A model generated the notes under the pieces. It saw only the letters and a list, made by a program, of their open reading frames with translations, was not told the origin of the DNA and searched no databases. From Psoroptes ovis (Eukaryota; Arthropoda; Arachnida; Sarcoptiformes; Psoroptidae): a stretch of DNA of 64,000 bases. Location of the stretch: contig PQWQ01000020.1 of NCBI GenBank assembly GCA_002943765.1, positions 248,001 through 312,000 on the forward strand, read 5' to 3'. Every line of letters starts with the position of its first letter. Positions within the stretch are counted from its first letter, which is position 1. Both the position numbers and the translations under genes were made by a program. Shown here piece by piece: positions 47,822-59,693 of this stretch.

Positions 47822-48063
47822 TATTTTTATTCATTCGCATCATATATATATATATGATTGACAAGAAATAATGACAATAATTTCATGACAAATATAAATA
47901 TCACATTTAAGGAATAATAATAATAATAATAATAATTGAATGAAGCCAAATAAATTCACAGATTATTTTATTGAAGAGAATAATAAATATTAGAATTGTT
48001 TTGTTTGTGTAACCACAGTAGATTTTTCAATTGTTGTTTGTTGATCATTTATTCATAAACTGT

Positions 48064-49024
48064 TCAAACTTGAACTGTTGGATGTTCAGGACATGAACGA
48101 TTTACATTGAACCAAGCATCAATACATCTGATAAGTTTTAAGATTTAAAAATTAATAAAATTCAAAATTTTAAAAAATATATCAAGGTACATTACTTTTT
48201 ATGATATATACAAAGACATGGAAGACGTGCAATTTTATCACCACATTTCATTTCTTCTAAACAAATTATACATTCATCTTTATTCTCCGTCAGTATATCC
48301 TCTGTTTTCGAATGTGAAATTCAAATAAATAGATTAAGAATGATTTGTTTGAATTATTATCATTATCATCAATAATTACCATTATAATTGAATGGAAGTT
48401 TATAACACATTAAATGAAATCGTAATTCATCACGAAGAATAATTTTTGAACAACCTGAACATTTGATTTCTATGGATTGAATTCGAATGAAAAATTATTC
48501 GAGTAAATTCATTGAATCAATTCAATATACTTACGATTATAATTATATGGAATAATTGGTAATGAAAAAGGCATAAATGAAAGACCAACAATATCAACAT
48601 CTAAATCATTATTCGATAATAATGTATCATTTGATGATGTTGATGTGGCTGCTGTTGCTGTAAAATCAATGGCACTAGAATGTGATGGTCTTGATGATGA
48701 TGAACCAGTAAATATTAGACTTCTTGCACGTTGTCTTAGATTATTTGAATTATCATTATTTGTATTATTATGATTATTATTATTTAATATTTGATCATTA
48801 TTATCATTATTATTATTATTTCTACATGTTGTGGCTGTTGTTGATGATGATGATGACGATGATGATGTTGTCGTTGTTGTTGTTGTATTAATATTACCCA
48901 TTATAAATAAATTATCATTTAAATGTTGTTGTTGATTATGCTGCAAAATACGTGATGGACTACCACCATTAACATTTGTATTAGTTGATGATGACGATGA
49001 TGGCGTACTTTGTCTTGCGCCCAT
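48064..49024 (-). CDS. ZNRF1: ZNRF1/2-type RING E3 ubiquitin ligase, N-myristoylated
   Basis: Exons (minus) are 49024-48535, 48469-48380, 48301-48196 and 48127-48064, phases 1, 1 and 2, giving 249 aa. ZNRF proteins sit on endosomal and lysosomal membranes through an N-myristoyl group, and MGARQSTPSS here keeps Gly2. Residues 10-160 are S/T/N-rich low complexity with RQRARSLIF. A zinc-finger block IKCSGCSKIILRDELRFHLM matches the ZNRF FKCPICSKSV...MHFIMC motif. The C-terminal RING is DECIICLEEM, ARLPCLCIYHKKCIDAWF and RSCPEHP, ending four residues later as in the family. The last three exons are all 110 nt or shorter. ZNRF1 versus ZNRF2 cannot be assigned; arthropods usually have one. Confidence 0.9.
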
Positions 49025-49423
49025 ATTTCAATCATTGAAATTTGTTTATTATTTCAAATGTATTGTATTGTTTTGAATGTATTTGAATTGAATATTTGAA
49101 CCATCAGAAAAAACACACAAAACATTGGAATATTCAACCAAATTCTTAAATTAAATAATTCAATAATTCAATATGCATATATTTTGTTCTTTGTTGTTGT
49201 TGTTGTTGTTGATTTCATATATATATATACGAATGCGACAATAATAAAATCTCATACATACACTACAAACTAAAACATGTACACATCAATTAGAATCGTA
49301 TAAATACACACACAAAAAACAATAATAGATAGATAGATGGATAGATGATGATGAGCATCAAATTAATTTTTTGAAAAAATAAAAATTTCAAAAACAAAAA
49401 TTGCATTCATTATACGCGTACAT

Positions 49424-49444
49424 ACACACACACACACACACACA
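49424..49444. repeat. (AC)n microsatellite
   Basis: About ten AC units upstream of ZNRF. Confidence 0.85.
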
Positions 49445-50886
49445 TAGATATTTGATGAAAACACATGCACATTCATATTACAATCAAATAAAACATATTA
49501 TTTCAAAACAAAACAAACAGCAGAATAGCAACAGTGATTTATTATTATTATGATTATTATTATTTTGAATTCGTAATAAAATTTTGCTTCTTTTGATGAT
49601 GATGATGATGGTTTGATGAAGCATATAGATTTGCTTGGTGAATGAATATTTCACATATACACCACACACACACAACAAGGGTAGAAGTAAAAATTGATTT
49701 GATTTGATTCTCTCATATGTACAATTACATTTGAATTTTAAATTTATGGAAATAATTTCTGGTGATAATTCTGAATTATCAAATATCTTCTGTCAAATTT
49801 TGATCAATTAATGACATTATTATCATTTTGATATTAACTGATTGATTGATTGATAATGATAATCAACATTGATTGAAAGATGGTTGAATAATTTAAATAA
49901 TAAAATTTGAGCAAATAAACTTTGAAATTCAAAATAATACAAACACATTTGTTGTTTTATATTTAAGATTTCAGATTTATTTACTGCTAATCTGCTGTTG
50001 TTGTTTTGATTTTGATTCAATGCATTAATAATCATAATAATAATATGGTTATTTTATGTACAATAAGATGTCGCATTTTGTTGATATTGAAAAAATTAGA
50101 AATAGTGAATTGATTTTTTTTAATCATTTCATGGTATTCAATAACATTGATTTATTATTATTATTATTATTATTAGATCATCATTATTTTCATTTCATTA
50201 TTTTCATTTCAATTAATTTTATTTTGATTCAATTTTTTTGATTCAATTATTTGATTGCAATGCTGTTTATTATTATTTTTTGATGAACAGCGCATTATTT
50301 TTATTTGTATTCATTCAATTCAACCATAAACATTTTTATATATGTGATTTCGATGGTTGAATATACACATTGAAATATGCATGTGTTGTTGGCATACGAT
50401 GATATTTTAATAAAAATACATGGAAAAAATTAATGCGCGCGCGACATATCATATTCAATTTGTGTTGAAAAATAAAAACATTTACAATACAAAATTAAAC
50501 GCATATCAAAATGCATCATTTAAATGTGTTTACGTGCATTTTGGTTATTTGAAATACACACACACTAATATTATTCATCATTTATTGCATATAGGTAAGA
50601 TGTTTCAATGATTATTTCTGAAAATTGCTACTTATCAATTACCATATAATTGCTTAATTAAGAATTTTTTATTATCACCCCCACCACAAACATTTTGTTG
50701 TGGTTTAACGATTGTTACTCTTTTGTTTTATTCAATTATGCATAGATTTATGGGCAATAGAGAGATAGAGACCGTTTTCATATCATTGTACTCTGCAATG
50801 TCACATATAAATAATGCAAAATAATGATAATTTTTGTTATCGCTTTAATATGTTTGGTCCTGTTTGAAATCATACGATTTTCATTA

Positions 50887-50909
50887 TTTTTTTTTTTTTT
50901 TTTTTTTTT
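50887..50909. repeat. Poly(T) tract, 23 nt
   Basis: An uninterrupted T run in intergenic DNA. Confidence 0.88.
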
Positions 50910-51770
50910 GATTAATTTATCAAAAATTAATTAAAATTTTAGATTGAAATCAAAAACAAAGCGGAAAAATTTGGATAAAAAAAACAAAAACAATGACTAT
51001 TTACACTCGAATGGATGTCCAAATGTCAAGTGGATGATAATAGACATTTGCATAAATTTTTCATTTTTTTTCTGGTTCAAAGTTTTTGATTTTTTAGATA
51101 ATTAATAAAAATGAAAAAAATGGAAATGAAATAAAATTTTCAACAGACATCACCATGATTACCGAATTGGAATCGAAAACACTGGCCAACATCGTTGTTT
51201 GCAATCGGGTTTGTTTCATTTTTCAATATATTTTCAATTCAAAATCTAAATATTTTCTGGTTGTCTTGGTTATTTCTTTTTTTTCAGGTCTCATTCATCT
51301 AATTTATGATTTTCGTTCATGGTCAGTTTGTTGGTTGGTCGGTTGGTTGGTTGGTTCATTTGAGTGCACGCGCCAAAAGTTGTCATTGGCCTAAAATCGC
51401 CAGAAATGAGAATATCAGAGATAAACACATTCGGCTCGGATGACCACCACCACCACCATCATCAGTAGTCGATCGGACGTTAGTTGGTGTTGTTGGTAGT
51501 AACTTGTTAGTTTTTCTATTGATGATCATCTTGAATGAAATCATCTACCTACACACTTAATGAATCCTTGATGTATTTTCAAATATTCTAAGCAAACAAA
51601 GAAGAATTTTCACTTTTCTCTTAACCATTTAAGGTATTTGTTTGTTTGTTTGTTCAGATTGAATTGATTGAATTTTGAACAATAACAACAGCCAACAACG
51701 TATCAATATAATAATATCATTATTCTTCATTCAATTAATTGTTGCACGATAGTGAAATTTCGAGAAAAAA

Positions 51771-52593
51771 ATGTCAAATCAAAATCCAAATGAATTAGTC
51801 TATGTACAACATGGACCATCAAAATATAGTCAATCGGCAATGACTATAAAAGGTAAAGCCCAATGGACCGGTGTTGGTGATGATTTATATTTTAATCCAC
51901 ATTATTTTTGTACAAATCCTGGTGTATTGAAGCTGTTACAGTTGGTAAATATCAATCAATCTATCATTGATCATTTGACTAATTATATCGATGCCTTTCA
52001 ATCAATATTTAGCTATTTGGTATCATTGCAATGAGCTGTATATCGCCACCATTGACGGTAAATGATCTTGAATTCTGTGAAGTTTTTTGATTAAACTTTG
52101 CCATATTTTTTCATCAAATATTAGTGGTTTGCTAGATTATTTACATTCGTATTGGCCATTTCATTTGCCATAACATTGATACTTTGTTTCGCTTATTTAG
52201 TTACATTGAAAAATGTATTTTTTCCAAAATTTGATTGGCAAATGGCTGAATTAATATTTACAATTGCAGCATCATTATCACTATTGATAACAGCATTAAT
52301 ACATATATCATACAGTAGCCGTGATGATTATCGTTATAGTTTAACATATTTTAATTCATATCTTGGTACCAGTTACTATGGTACATATATAACGGCAGGT
52401 GTATGTATTTCCATATGTAAATTGCTTAATTAATTTTATTCAAAATTTTTCATTTTATTCATTTTTTTCAAAGGTATTTGGAATATTAAATTCAATTGTC
52501 TACGCAATCGGAGCATATTATTTGAGCAGAGAACGCAAACATCGTAACATTGGTGGCGGCGGTAGCAACACTGTGGCACCATCAGATGCATAA
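51771..52593 (+). CDS. MARVEL-domain four-helix membrane protein, gene B
   Basis: Exons are 51771-51944, 52013-52057 (only 45 nt), 52125-52400 and 52474-52593, all phase 0, giving 204 aa. The cytosolic N-terminus (MSNQNPNELVYVQHGPSKYS) is about 45 residues. Helix 1 enters through CTNPGVLKLLQL and continues LFGIIAMSCIS, helix 2 is LFTFVLAISFAITLILCFAY, helix 3 is ELIFTIAASLSLLITALIHI, and helix 4 is VFGILNSIVYAIGAYYL. The tail ends RERKHRNIGGGGSNTV. The layout matches CMTM/plasmolipin-type MARVEL proteins of vesicle and junction membranes; the exact ortholog is not assignable. The first and last introns fall at the same places as in the MARVEL gene at 41531-42290. Confidence 0.8.
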
Positions 52594-52796
52594 TCTATAA
52601 GCTTGCTTTGATTTGATTTGAAAACAGAAAACACCAGAATTTTATTCTTGGAAAAGAAAAATAATTCACAGAAATTTTAAAATTAAAATTTATATATATA
52701 TCATTGAATTTCAATTAAAAATTACAATTTTCAAAAAAAAAAATCAACAGTATTTATCACAGAATATTAAATATTTATTCGTCATTTAATCAAAAA

Positions 52797-54553
52797 TCAA
52801 ATATATGTCGGTGAATCGGCCAACGATGTACCGCAAACAATACAATATTTTTCCTTTTTATCATTAACCAATGTACATTTATTACATTGACGGCCACCGG
52901 TTATCAATGGTGTCGATTCATTACCTTTCTTTCGGCTACGATTACACATTTGACATATTTCATTCGTATCATTGTTTACATATGTACAAGATGTACATGA
53001 CCAACCATTTATTATTTCATCATCATCATCATCAATAGCATCATCATGATCATCTATTCTCTTATCTACGGCATTTGATGATGAACATTCGTGATCCAGA
53101 TCAATCAATCGACTATTTTGAATAGTGTTGCTGGTTGACGTTTCTTTTGATAAGGTATTGATAAATTTTTGTGATTGTTCATAAGAAGGTGGAGAAGATG
53201 ATTTTTGTTCTTTCAAATTGCTTGATTTTACAATTATTTTACGAACAGTTCGTGGAGCTGTCGTTGATAATTTTGGAGTGATAAACGTATGATTAATTTG
53301 TTCATTGACGGCGGCTGATGCTGATGATGATGATGGCTGTGAATCAATATAATCGATTCTATCCAAATCACTTTCAAGATAATTTGATGGCGGTGGCGGT
53401 GGTGGCAATATCAAATTTTCATCAATAAATTTTGTTTTATTATTATTATTATGATTAATCGGTGATAATAAATCAATTTTTTCAAATTTTTTCATCGAAT
53501 AATCTGGTTTCAAATCAATGTCTAAATTCATTAATCGAATCATATCACTATTTTCATTTTTATTCTGCTTTAAATCGTTCAATATTTTCAACACCATTTC
53601 AACATCACAAATATATTTATTACGAATTGAATTAATATCACTCCATAATATTTTATCCATTGAATTTATTTTAATTTCTAACATAATTTTAATTTCAACA
53701 ATCGATACTAAACAATCAAAAGCGATGGCAATCATTTTATCTGGATCGATAGGCAATTCATTTAGCATGTAAATATCTGATTGAGAATTATAACTATAAC
53801 CAAATAATTGTAACAATTCATTGTAGCCACAAAGACTATATTTTATAATTCTAAAATAACCAAATGCAAATATTTTATGATATTCATGACGCCATGGATA
53901 ATTCAATAGATTTAATGCATATTTTTCTAACAATTCAAAAGCTGTAAAAAAGTTAAATAAAATATGAATATTAAAAACTATTGAGAGTCAAAAATAGAAA
54001 AATACAAACCTTCAATACATTTTTCGGGATCAAAATTCACTTTTTTACAGCTTGATTCAATACAATCATGAAATTCTTTGAAAGTAAATTTATCAACATT
54101 CGATACTAATGTTAAATATTCATTTATTAGATTTTCCAATTTTTTTCGTAATTTTAATTTCGTTTCATCATTATTAATATGATCACAATCACCGTTAGCA
54201 TTAATGTTATTACCAGTATTATTGATATATGATAAATGAATTTCATGCATTTTCAGTCGTAAATTTCGAATAATTGTTTGTTGATTAGTTGATTTATATG
54301 GTATGTATGATGATATCGGTGTTGAATGTGGTTGTATCGAATAGTTTTGCATCAAACAATTAGCGTAATTATTAGTATTATTAGGAACAGCTGATTGAAA
54401 TATCATTGATGATGAATGTGATGGCAAATTATATTGATTGTTATAATGTATAGCTGCATTAGGATTTATATTATTATTAATGTGATGATGATAATGATGA
54501 TGATGGTGATGCAGTGGATGATGTGAAGGATGATAATGATGGTTTATGTCCAT
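52797..54553 (-). CDS. SPATA2: SPATA2 / tamozhennic-like PUB-domain protein with two NZF zinc fingers
   Basis: Exons (minus) are 54553-54010 and 53941-52797 (68-bp phase-1 intron), giving 562 aa. SPATA2 links the deubiquitinase CYLD to the LUBAC ligase through its PUB domain; fly tamozhennic is the counterpart and affects nuclear import of Dorsal. The N-terminus is His/Asn-rich (a long HH run). The conserved N-terminal helical block KFTFKEFHDCIESSCKKVNF leads into the PUB core ELLEKYALNLLNYPWRHEY and IAFDCLVSIVEIKIML at about 183-285. The middle is P/S/D-rich, including a run of six prolines and an acidic DDDDDE tract. Two RanBP2/NZF-type fingers close the protein: WSCTSCTYVNN..CQMC at about 495 and RQCNKCTLVND..CIVC at about 530. 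The protein ends in DSPTYI. Ortholog naming rests on the PUB block. Confidence 0.82.
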
Positions 54554-55223
54554 TCTATGATTGTGTATACAAGTGAAAATTTTGAATTAAAATTCAATTA
54601 TTGCATTCAAAGGAAATCTCACCTTATGGTTAGCCAAATAATCCTTTTTTCAATGATTTTCAACGACAAAATTTATCAAATTCATTTTTAAATCAAGATG
54701 AGTAACATTTTTTCAAAGAATAAAACAAACAAACAACCAAAAATTCATAAGCAATGATATTAAAGCATTTAAGCTTTTTATTTGAACAAAAAATTATAAT
54801 TCAAAGTTAAAAATAGATTGTGATTTCATAGAAATTCATTACAAATGTATGTCAAATGAAATGTTATTTAAATTACTAAATGAAAATTAAACATTTTTTC
54901 CCCTAAAAACAAAAACAAAACAAAATCAAATGTAAACAAATATGAATGGGAAAAAAAACAAAAACAACAAAACAACAAAACTCAAGAAGCCTTTAACAAA
55001 CATTGTGACCAGATTTTAAATTAAAATCGCCACTGTTGATTATGCCACTACAACAAGGAAGAAAAATAAAATGTATGAAATACTTGAGATCGGTAAGTGA
55101 TGCTCAACTGGTTTCAATTTTACAGTGTATTTCAAACCATGATTATTTGATTTTATAAAATTTAGGAGCAATTATTTATTCAAACAAAATGTAAAGATTA
55201 AACAAGATTTATTGTGAACCAGA
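54554..55223. other. Intergenic DNA between SMG8 (3' end) and SPATA2 (5' end)
   Basis: A 670-bp stretch with A-rich sequence. It includes the 5' flank of SPATA2 and the 3' flank of SMG8. No additional gene is seen. Confidence 0.6.
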
Positions 55224-58200
55224 TTAATGCTGTCTTTGATGTTTTCGACGATAATTACGATTACGATGTCTCAATGATGCATCATTACCGGTGACAATAT
55301 GATCAGCAATGCCATAACAATTATTCAATAAACGGCAATAAGGTAATGGTTCTTTAGGTATTGATAATGGTCCATCCAAATCTGTACCATAAATCATTGG
55401 TAAACGCAGCACCCAATACGCTGATTGTGTTAAAGGTATCGGTTCTTTATTGCCTGGATAAAATAATAGATTTGAATTCGGTGTCATCTGTACCATCGGA
55501 TTGATTGTCACATTTATCGGTGCTTTCGGTGTGACAATATGTATTCGCATTAATTGTGCAATACATGGTTTGGTTGATCGACTATTTGTGAAGAAAAAAT
55601 TAATTTTGAAAATCAAATCAATTCGAATACGAATATATGGAAACAAACCTGCAAACACAATGCATATAGATTGGCATATCATTCTGTGCAATCGATTCAG
55701 CTGTTTCTTTGAATTTATGCGTAGTTGCCTTCAAAATTTGATCAGGTTTCGATGCAATAAAACGATGACCATTGAAACATTCATATTCAACACCCAGGAA
55801 TATTTTTACCGTGAATTGTGTTCCATCTAAATTGATTGAATGAAAAAAATATACAATTGAATCATTAAATAGCATTGTAAAAATTATGAATCAATTACCA
55901 TTCAACGTTTTCTTATGTTTAATGCCCGGTGGACGTTTACCTTCCCATAATGGTGGCATATTTTTAAAATGTTGCAATATAACCGTGACATTCCATGGCA
56001 ATAGATAATGTGAACCTTTAACAAAACCTTGTTGATCTTGTAAACCAAGATTATGTGAATAAATACTTGATGAACCGAAACAAACCAATGACCATGATGC
56101 AAAACGTGATGGTAAATCGATATTATTTCCTAATAATGTATGTATCATAATTGGTAATGTTTTTATATCAAATATTTCTTTTGCCGATGAAGATGTTGTT
56201 GTTGTTGGTGAATGTTGTTCAGTATTCATGTATTCATCATTATCATTATTATTATTATCATCATCATCATCTTCGGTTAAAAATTCTTTATCATCCGAAT
56301 AATATTCATCATCATCATCGTCATTCGAATCATTGGTCGATGATTGTGATTGTGAAGTATCGTTTTCATGAGATTTTGTTTGTTTTTGCCCAACAATATC
56401 GATATCTGCATTTGTACTTGAATCATTTTCATTATCAAAAGAAATGGAATCATCATTATTAGACATATTATCGATACTCAATAGTAAATCATTCAAATGT
56501 GTTTCACTTGAATTTTCAATGTCGGCCATATTTTTATCATCACTATCAGGATCTATTTGTGATGATAGAATGTTTTCATTTTTCATATTGACAGGACTAT
56601 CACGTAAATTTTCACTTTTTGTTCCGGTCATATTTTGACTAGAACCAAGATTATCAATATCAATATTTGTATCATAAACATTGAATTTATATCTTTTTAT
56701 GTTTCGACATGTATGACATTTATAACGCATTTTGAGGTAAAAATCATAATTTGCTGCTTTCATTGTGAATGGATCATCACGATTACTTTGTCGTCGGCCA
56801 CAATCACATGCAGATATCATTTTAATCATACTGTTATGTGGCATAACCGGTATATTACTATCATTATCGTATTGTTCATCATTATTATTACTAAAATCAT
56901 CATGTGGTAAACGATGAATTTTATTGATACAATAATTACCGGATAAACTCAGTTCTTCACACATTTTATGTCCATTTTGCCAATATGATTGACATTCATT
57001 TTGTATTTTTTTAATATAATCATAAATAGCCGGTCCTCTTGTCTGCGCGGTGAAATGTTGTAATGTCAACAATAATTTACGTTCATGTGCATCACGTGTA
57101 TAATGTGTTGGCAGATTATCTTTATAAAAATTGATTGAATTCGGTAATAGCTTTGAACATCGACCATCGGAGAAACGATTATCAATATCTAATTGTGTAT
57201 GTAATGAATCTAATATTTGTTGTAAATTTTTAATCTTTTCAGCGCTTATATTTTGATATGTTTGTTTGAATAACAATTCTTTGAAAGCTACGAATAATTT
57301 GAAGAAAATTTTTACACGATATAATTCATTATTATTGTTGCTATTATTATTATTATTTGATTTCATGAGCATCGATGATGATGATTCTGATTTTGTATTT
57401 TTCATAAGAAAATTTAAATGTGGCATAATAAAATTTGAAAATGACATATTATCATCAATTGTTTGGCGATATTTTTGACTGAAATATGATTGATTTTGTT
57501 CAACATCATTCAAATTATCCAAATTGAAACGATTAAATATTTTCTTGAAGAAAAATTCATCATAATCAATCAATTTTGTTGTTTTAGTTTGTATGAATAC
57601 GAATGAATTCAATGATGGTATAGTGAATAATGAATTTATCAATCTTGTTTTACGAAATAATTTAACAATTTGTTCTTCAAGCTGTTTTACGTAGTATTTA
57701 ATATTTGAATCATTAATGTAATCATAATTACCATCAAATGCTTCGAATATAAACAATAATTGTGGCATTATGAATGTATTTTTCAATATTATTTTATTAA
57801 TATTGGTGTTTGTATTCATATTCAATGATGTTAACATTTCCGAAACGAATGGTTGCAATTTAATTCTTGTAGAATCAATTATTCGTAACATATTAATACA
57901 ACCAATATCGAATCTTATTGATGGATTAGTTATGATCACAGTATTGCTTACATAAAATATCAACAACAATGATTTGATCAAATTTGCTATCAGATTTGGC
58001 CACATAATCAGAAAACTCTGCGAATTTCCAAGATTAGTTCATTCGTTTTGGCTTTGATTTAACTTACTTTTTCGACAATTGTTTTTTCTAAATTTTCCAA
58101 AACATCAAGCAAAGCACATGTATCCAAAACCGATGTCAGGTGTAACAATATTATGTGATTGTTAACATCATAGTAACCATCGATTTGTACAAACTAAATA

Positions 58201-58657
58201 CATTCAAGATGAATTTAAATTAATATTCATGCATTATTAATGAATCAAACTACAGTACATTATCTTTTAAAAGCAATGATTTCTCATTAACTTTTGAATT
58301 GAATAGATTTTGTTCAATCCATTCGGCAAAACAGTTGGCTTTCAGATTGTTGGATTGCAGCGTTGATTTGCCAATTATCGATACGATTGCAACACGATCA
58401 GATTTGCATTGACTTTCAATGAATTCTATCACATTTCTATGTGAAATGAAACAATGAAAAATTAAATAAGTTTAATTATAATCAAATTGAACAAACTTCA
58501 AGTTAGAATCATTTGTATCATCATCGTTAGAGGTGAAAAGTGAAAATTTCTTCGTTGAATTAATAAATTCATCGTTTGGTTTCGCTTTCAAATCATTATC
58601 GTTAGCATTCAAATTAAGCTTATCGTTTAATAATAAAATTTCTGATTCAGATTTCAT
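55224..58657 (-). CDS. SMG8: SMG8, regulatory subunit of the SMG1 kinase complex
   Basis: SMG8 works with SMG9 to restrain SMG1, the kinase that phosphorylates UPF1 in nonsense-mediated mRNA decay. Exons (minus) are 58657-58497, 58436-58259, 58193-58068, 58017-55899, 55826-55649 and 55581-55224; phases join, giving 1,039 aa against about 990 in human. The N-terminal P-loop-like fold has VAIVSIIGKSTLQ and YYDVNNHIILLHLTS. Conserved blocks include DIDNRFSDGRCSKLLPNS, LPTHYTRDAHERKLLLTLQH, GHKMCEELSLSGNYC, ACDCGRRQSNRDDPFTMKAA (zinc-binding Cys cluster), SWSLVCFGSSSIYSHNLGLQ, IFLGVEYECFNGHRFIASKP and NDMPIYMHC. A long acidic insert (runs of D, N and E) lies at about 590-640. The small 5' exons were found from splice phase. 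Confidence 0.92.
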
Positions 58658-59693
58658 TTTAATTTAGTCTTAAATTAGTATTTTTTTAAGAAGTAAACAA
58701 AAATGCATGACAAAATGACCATTTAAACATCACTAAAACGCTATAGGTGGAAATAGCCGGAAAAATTTCGAATGCACCAAATTTTTTTTTTTCAAATGTT
58801 GTGGTCAATTTACGAAGTCAAATTGATTGCTGCAAAAAAAAAAAAAAAAAATTGAAAAATATGTTTCATTTAAATATGTTACAATAAATCACATGATGAT
58901 TGATGCTATATACCAATTAACCAAGAGATGTATTAACTATTTTTTTTTTTGAAACATTTTCACATGGCATTGAAAAATTAAACTTTTAATGTCAACTATA
59001 TATATGATGATGTAAGTCAATATATATATACCATTGGTTGAATATTTTGTAATACAATGTTTTTTTCCATTTTCATATTCAAATGTAGGTATCAAAATGA
59101 TTCATAATACCACTTGTACTATATTTTCTAATTTACATTAATCCATTATTGTTGTATTAAAATGAAATGAATTATTTAAAAAAATATCAAAGATGGTTTC
59201 TAATGCTTGGGCCATTCACCTTGAATTTTGGTCATTATTTGGATTATGGAACGCTCATATATATAATATATTACATATGTTGTAAGCCCTTGTTGAAAAA
59301 GATTTCCCTAAAAAAAATTTCGAGACTCCGCCTAATAATGATGATCATTGACAAGATAAACGCGACATGCTGTAGTTTTTTTCTCAAATTGAATCTTCAA
59401 ATATATTGAAGGAAATGTCAATGATTATAATGGTAATAAATCCTTAATGTTATGTAATGTTTCTATGACGACAATGTAATAATTTTCAAATGTGAAGAAG
59501 CGAAAAATTACATTCATTCATTAGATCATCGGAACCAAGTCATTTTGATTTCAAGAATTATTTCAATTTTCTTCAGTATTCGAGTGAAACATATTCGAGA
59601 GCAGTTGTTTCATTTGAATTCAACACTTAAAATTCGTATTCTTCCATCTTATTGATTCAATTAATCGAATCAAAGAAACCGATAACTGCCATT
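58658..59693. other. Divergent promoter region of SMG8 and the KLHL gene
   Basis: About 1.0 kb, AT-rich, with A and T homopolymers and ATATAT tracts near 59000-59040. The frame at 59167-59409 is not family-like and is judged spurious. Confidence 0.55.

Larger units (their letters stand above)
47036..48063. other. Convergent 3' flanks of katanin and ZNRF
   Basis: It holds the katanin 3' UTR with AATAAA signals, MITE copy 20 at 47740-47821, and ATA/AAT repeats. Open frames at 47392-47589 and 47460-47717 overlap each other on opposite strands and look spurious. Confidence 0.6.
49025..51770. other. Divergent region between ZNRF and the second MARVEL gene
   Basis: About 2.7 kb with no supported gene. 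It holds a CA repeat at about 49424-49444, a T tract at 50887-50909, and CAC/TTGG-rich sequence at 51310-51510. At about 51144-51206 a possible small exon (acceptor TTTTCAACAG, ATGATTACCGAATTGGAA, donor GTTTGT) could be an alternative leader of the MARVEL gene, but no coding continuation was found. Confidence 0.45.

Noticed and set aside
51144..51394. Frame starting MITELESKTLANIVVCNR as a gene
   Set aside because: The small exon-like part has splice sites, but the continuation is TTGG-repeat-driven and nothing joins it in frame to the MARVEL gene.
55501..56910. Several plus-strand open frames opposite SMG8
   Set aside because: They are antisense shadows of SMG8 exons, whose conserved protein blocks clearly set the coding strand.
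59167..59409. 80-codon plus-strand open frame between SMG8 and KLHL
   Set aside because: Random-looking composition, no family similarity, and it lies in the divergent promoter region.
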